From contig NZ_VIWU01000001.1 of the NCBI RefSeq assembly GCF_007994075.1, positions 2,356,001-2,420,000 of the forward strand: DNA of 64,000 bases. Direction: 5' to 3'. Below the pieces are notes generated by a model, which was not told the origin of the DNA, searched no databases, and saw nothing but the letters and a program-made list of their open reading frames with translations. Position numbers and translations under genes: made by a program. Below are positions 63,439-64,000 of the stretch, piece by piece. This stretch comes from Pseudonocardia hierapolitana (lineage in GTDB: Bacteria; Actinomycetota; Actinomycetes; Mycobacteriales; Pseudonocardiaceae). The first letter of the stretch is position 1. The number at the start of each line of letters is the position of its first letter.

Positions 63439-64000
63439 ATGGCAACCGCGACCACCGCCCGCCGCATGTTCGAGCTCCTCGAGCCGATCTGCCTGGTCAC
63501 CTACTTCGCCGACGAGGCCAACGAGGAGCTGGCCGCGCTCGGCCACCGCACCTACTGGGACGGCTACTTCGCCGGCCGCGCCGCGCCGCTGGGACGGGTG
63601 CCGGCACAGGTCGTGCACGCGGCCTTCTACAGCTTTGCCGAGGGGGAGGCTGCCCGGCACATCCCGAGCGCGTGGGAGACGGTCCCGCCGGAGGCCTCCT
63701 TCGCCGCGTGGCGACGAGGTAGCGCGGCCTCCGTGCGACGGATCCTCGGTGACGAGCTGGCCGGCTCCCCCGGCCTGGTGCGCGCCGCCGATCTGACCAC
63801 CAAGGCCGCGACGAGCGCGCCCACGGAAGGCCGCGTGATGTACGCGGGGTGGCGCACCCTCCAGGTGCCGACCGACCCGGTCACGCGGCTGTGGCACTCC
63901 GCGACCATGCTGCGCGAGCACCGCGGCGACGGGCACGTCGCCGCCCTCGTCGCCGAGCGCATCGGCGGCACGGAGGCCCACGTGCTGTCCGCACTGGACA
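63439..64000 (+). CDS. SCO6745-family protein, 3' end cut by window edge
   Basis: From ATG 63439 the frame is open to the end of the window (187 residues). The sequence (ARRMFELLEPICLVTYFADEAN, YWDGYFAGRAAPLGRVPA, AFYSFAEGEAARHIPSAWE, ATKAATSAPTEGRVMYAG) matches the SCO6745 family, predicted all-helical proteins of unknown function common in actinobacteria. About 100 residues are probably missing. The intergenic region 63256-63438 contains no clear element. Confidence 0.8.
   Translation, partial: MATATTARRMFELLEPICLVTYFADEANEELAALGHRTYWDGYFAGRAAPLGRVPAQVVHAAFYSFAEGEAARHIPSAWETVPPEASFAAWRRGSAASVRRILGDELAGSPGLVRAADLTTKAATSAPTEGRVMYAGWRTLQVPTDPVTRLWHSATMLREHRGDGHVAALVAERIGGTEAHVLSALD

Overview
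The window is high-GC actinobacterial DNA with dense, overlapping operons and many GTG/TTG starts. The gene content (mshB for mycothiol, gpgS for methylglucose lipopolysaccharide, folP2, actinobacterial dapD, lpqW, mutT2) and the gene order point to a chromosomal segment of a Pseudonocardiaceae member, most likely Pseudonocardia-like. That assignment is an inference from protein style and synteny, not a database result. I see no tRNA, rRNA, CRISPR array, integrase or transposase.

Layout. 0-13.2 kb: a conserved core matching, from memory, M. tuberculosis Rv1201-Rv1211 and Rv1170-Rv1178. It runs DUF3117, tag, a SRPBCC protein, a DivIVA-type membrane protein, gpgS, folP2, two LOG-family proteins and dapE, divergent from dapD; then dapC-fdxA, a GNAT protein, a non-coding block of structured repeats (10.6-11.2 kb) and mshB with two membrane or unknown partners. 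13.4-25.1 kb: two complete oligopeptide ABC transporters that converge on a gene remnant. 25.3-38.8 kb: lpqW, typA, a START-Nudix (mutT2) fusion, a large DivIVA-like coiled-coil protein, a two-component system divergent from a LolA-like lipid-carrier protein plus ABC exporter, an epoxide-hydrolase-like enzyme and phhB. 38.8-49.4 kb: regulators and their targets. These are a helix-turn-helix/MFS pair, a GntR-nitrilase-MFS-DUF2848 cluster with twin operators, aroF behind an aromatic leader peptide and attenuator, an ECF sigma factor with its YCII partner, ArsR-VOC, an MFS protein and a methyltransferase.

49.4-59.4 kb is the most distinctive region. It holds an iniBAC-like envelope-stress locus: an IniB-type low-complexity protein and two dynamin-like GTPases (IniA/IniC). 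A convergent 873-residue P-loop ATPase/LuxR regulator resembles IniR. Beside it are a second acidic protein sharing the IniB layout and a membrane-anchored Hsp70 ATPase that lacks a substrate-binding domain. I infer that these genes form one envelope-remodelling module in which the regulator senses cell-wall stress, the GTPases act on the membrane, and the Hsp70 and the two disordered acidic proteins are accessory partners.

59.4-64 kb: a BldC-like small regulator, an LLM flavin oxidoreductase, a VapC/Phd-type toxin-antitoxin pair, an AraC regulator, a RibD-C reductase and a partial SCO6745-family gene.

Several starts appear leaderless: a TAnnnT -10 box sits 5-7 nt before the start codon at dapD, the DivIVA-like gene, the GntR and DUF2848 genes, the ArsR gene and the aroF leader peptide.
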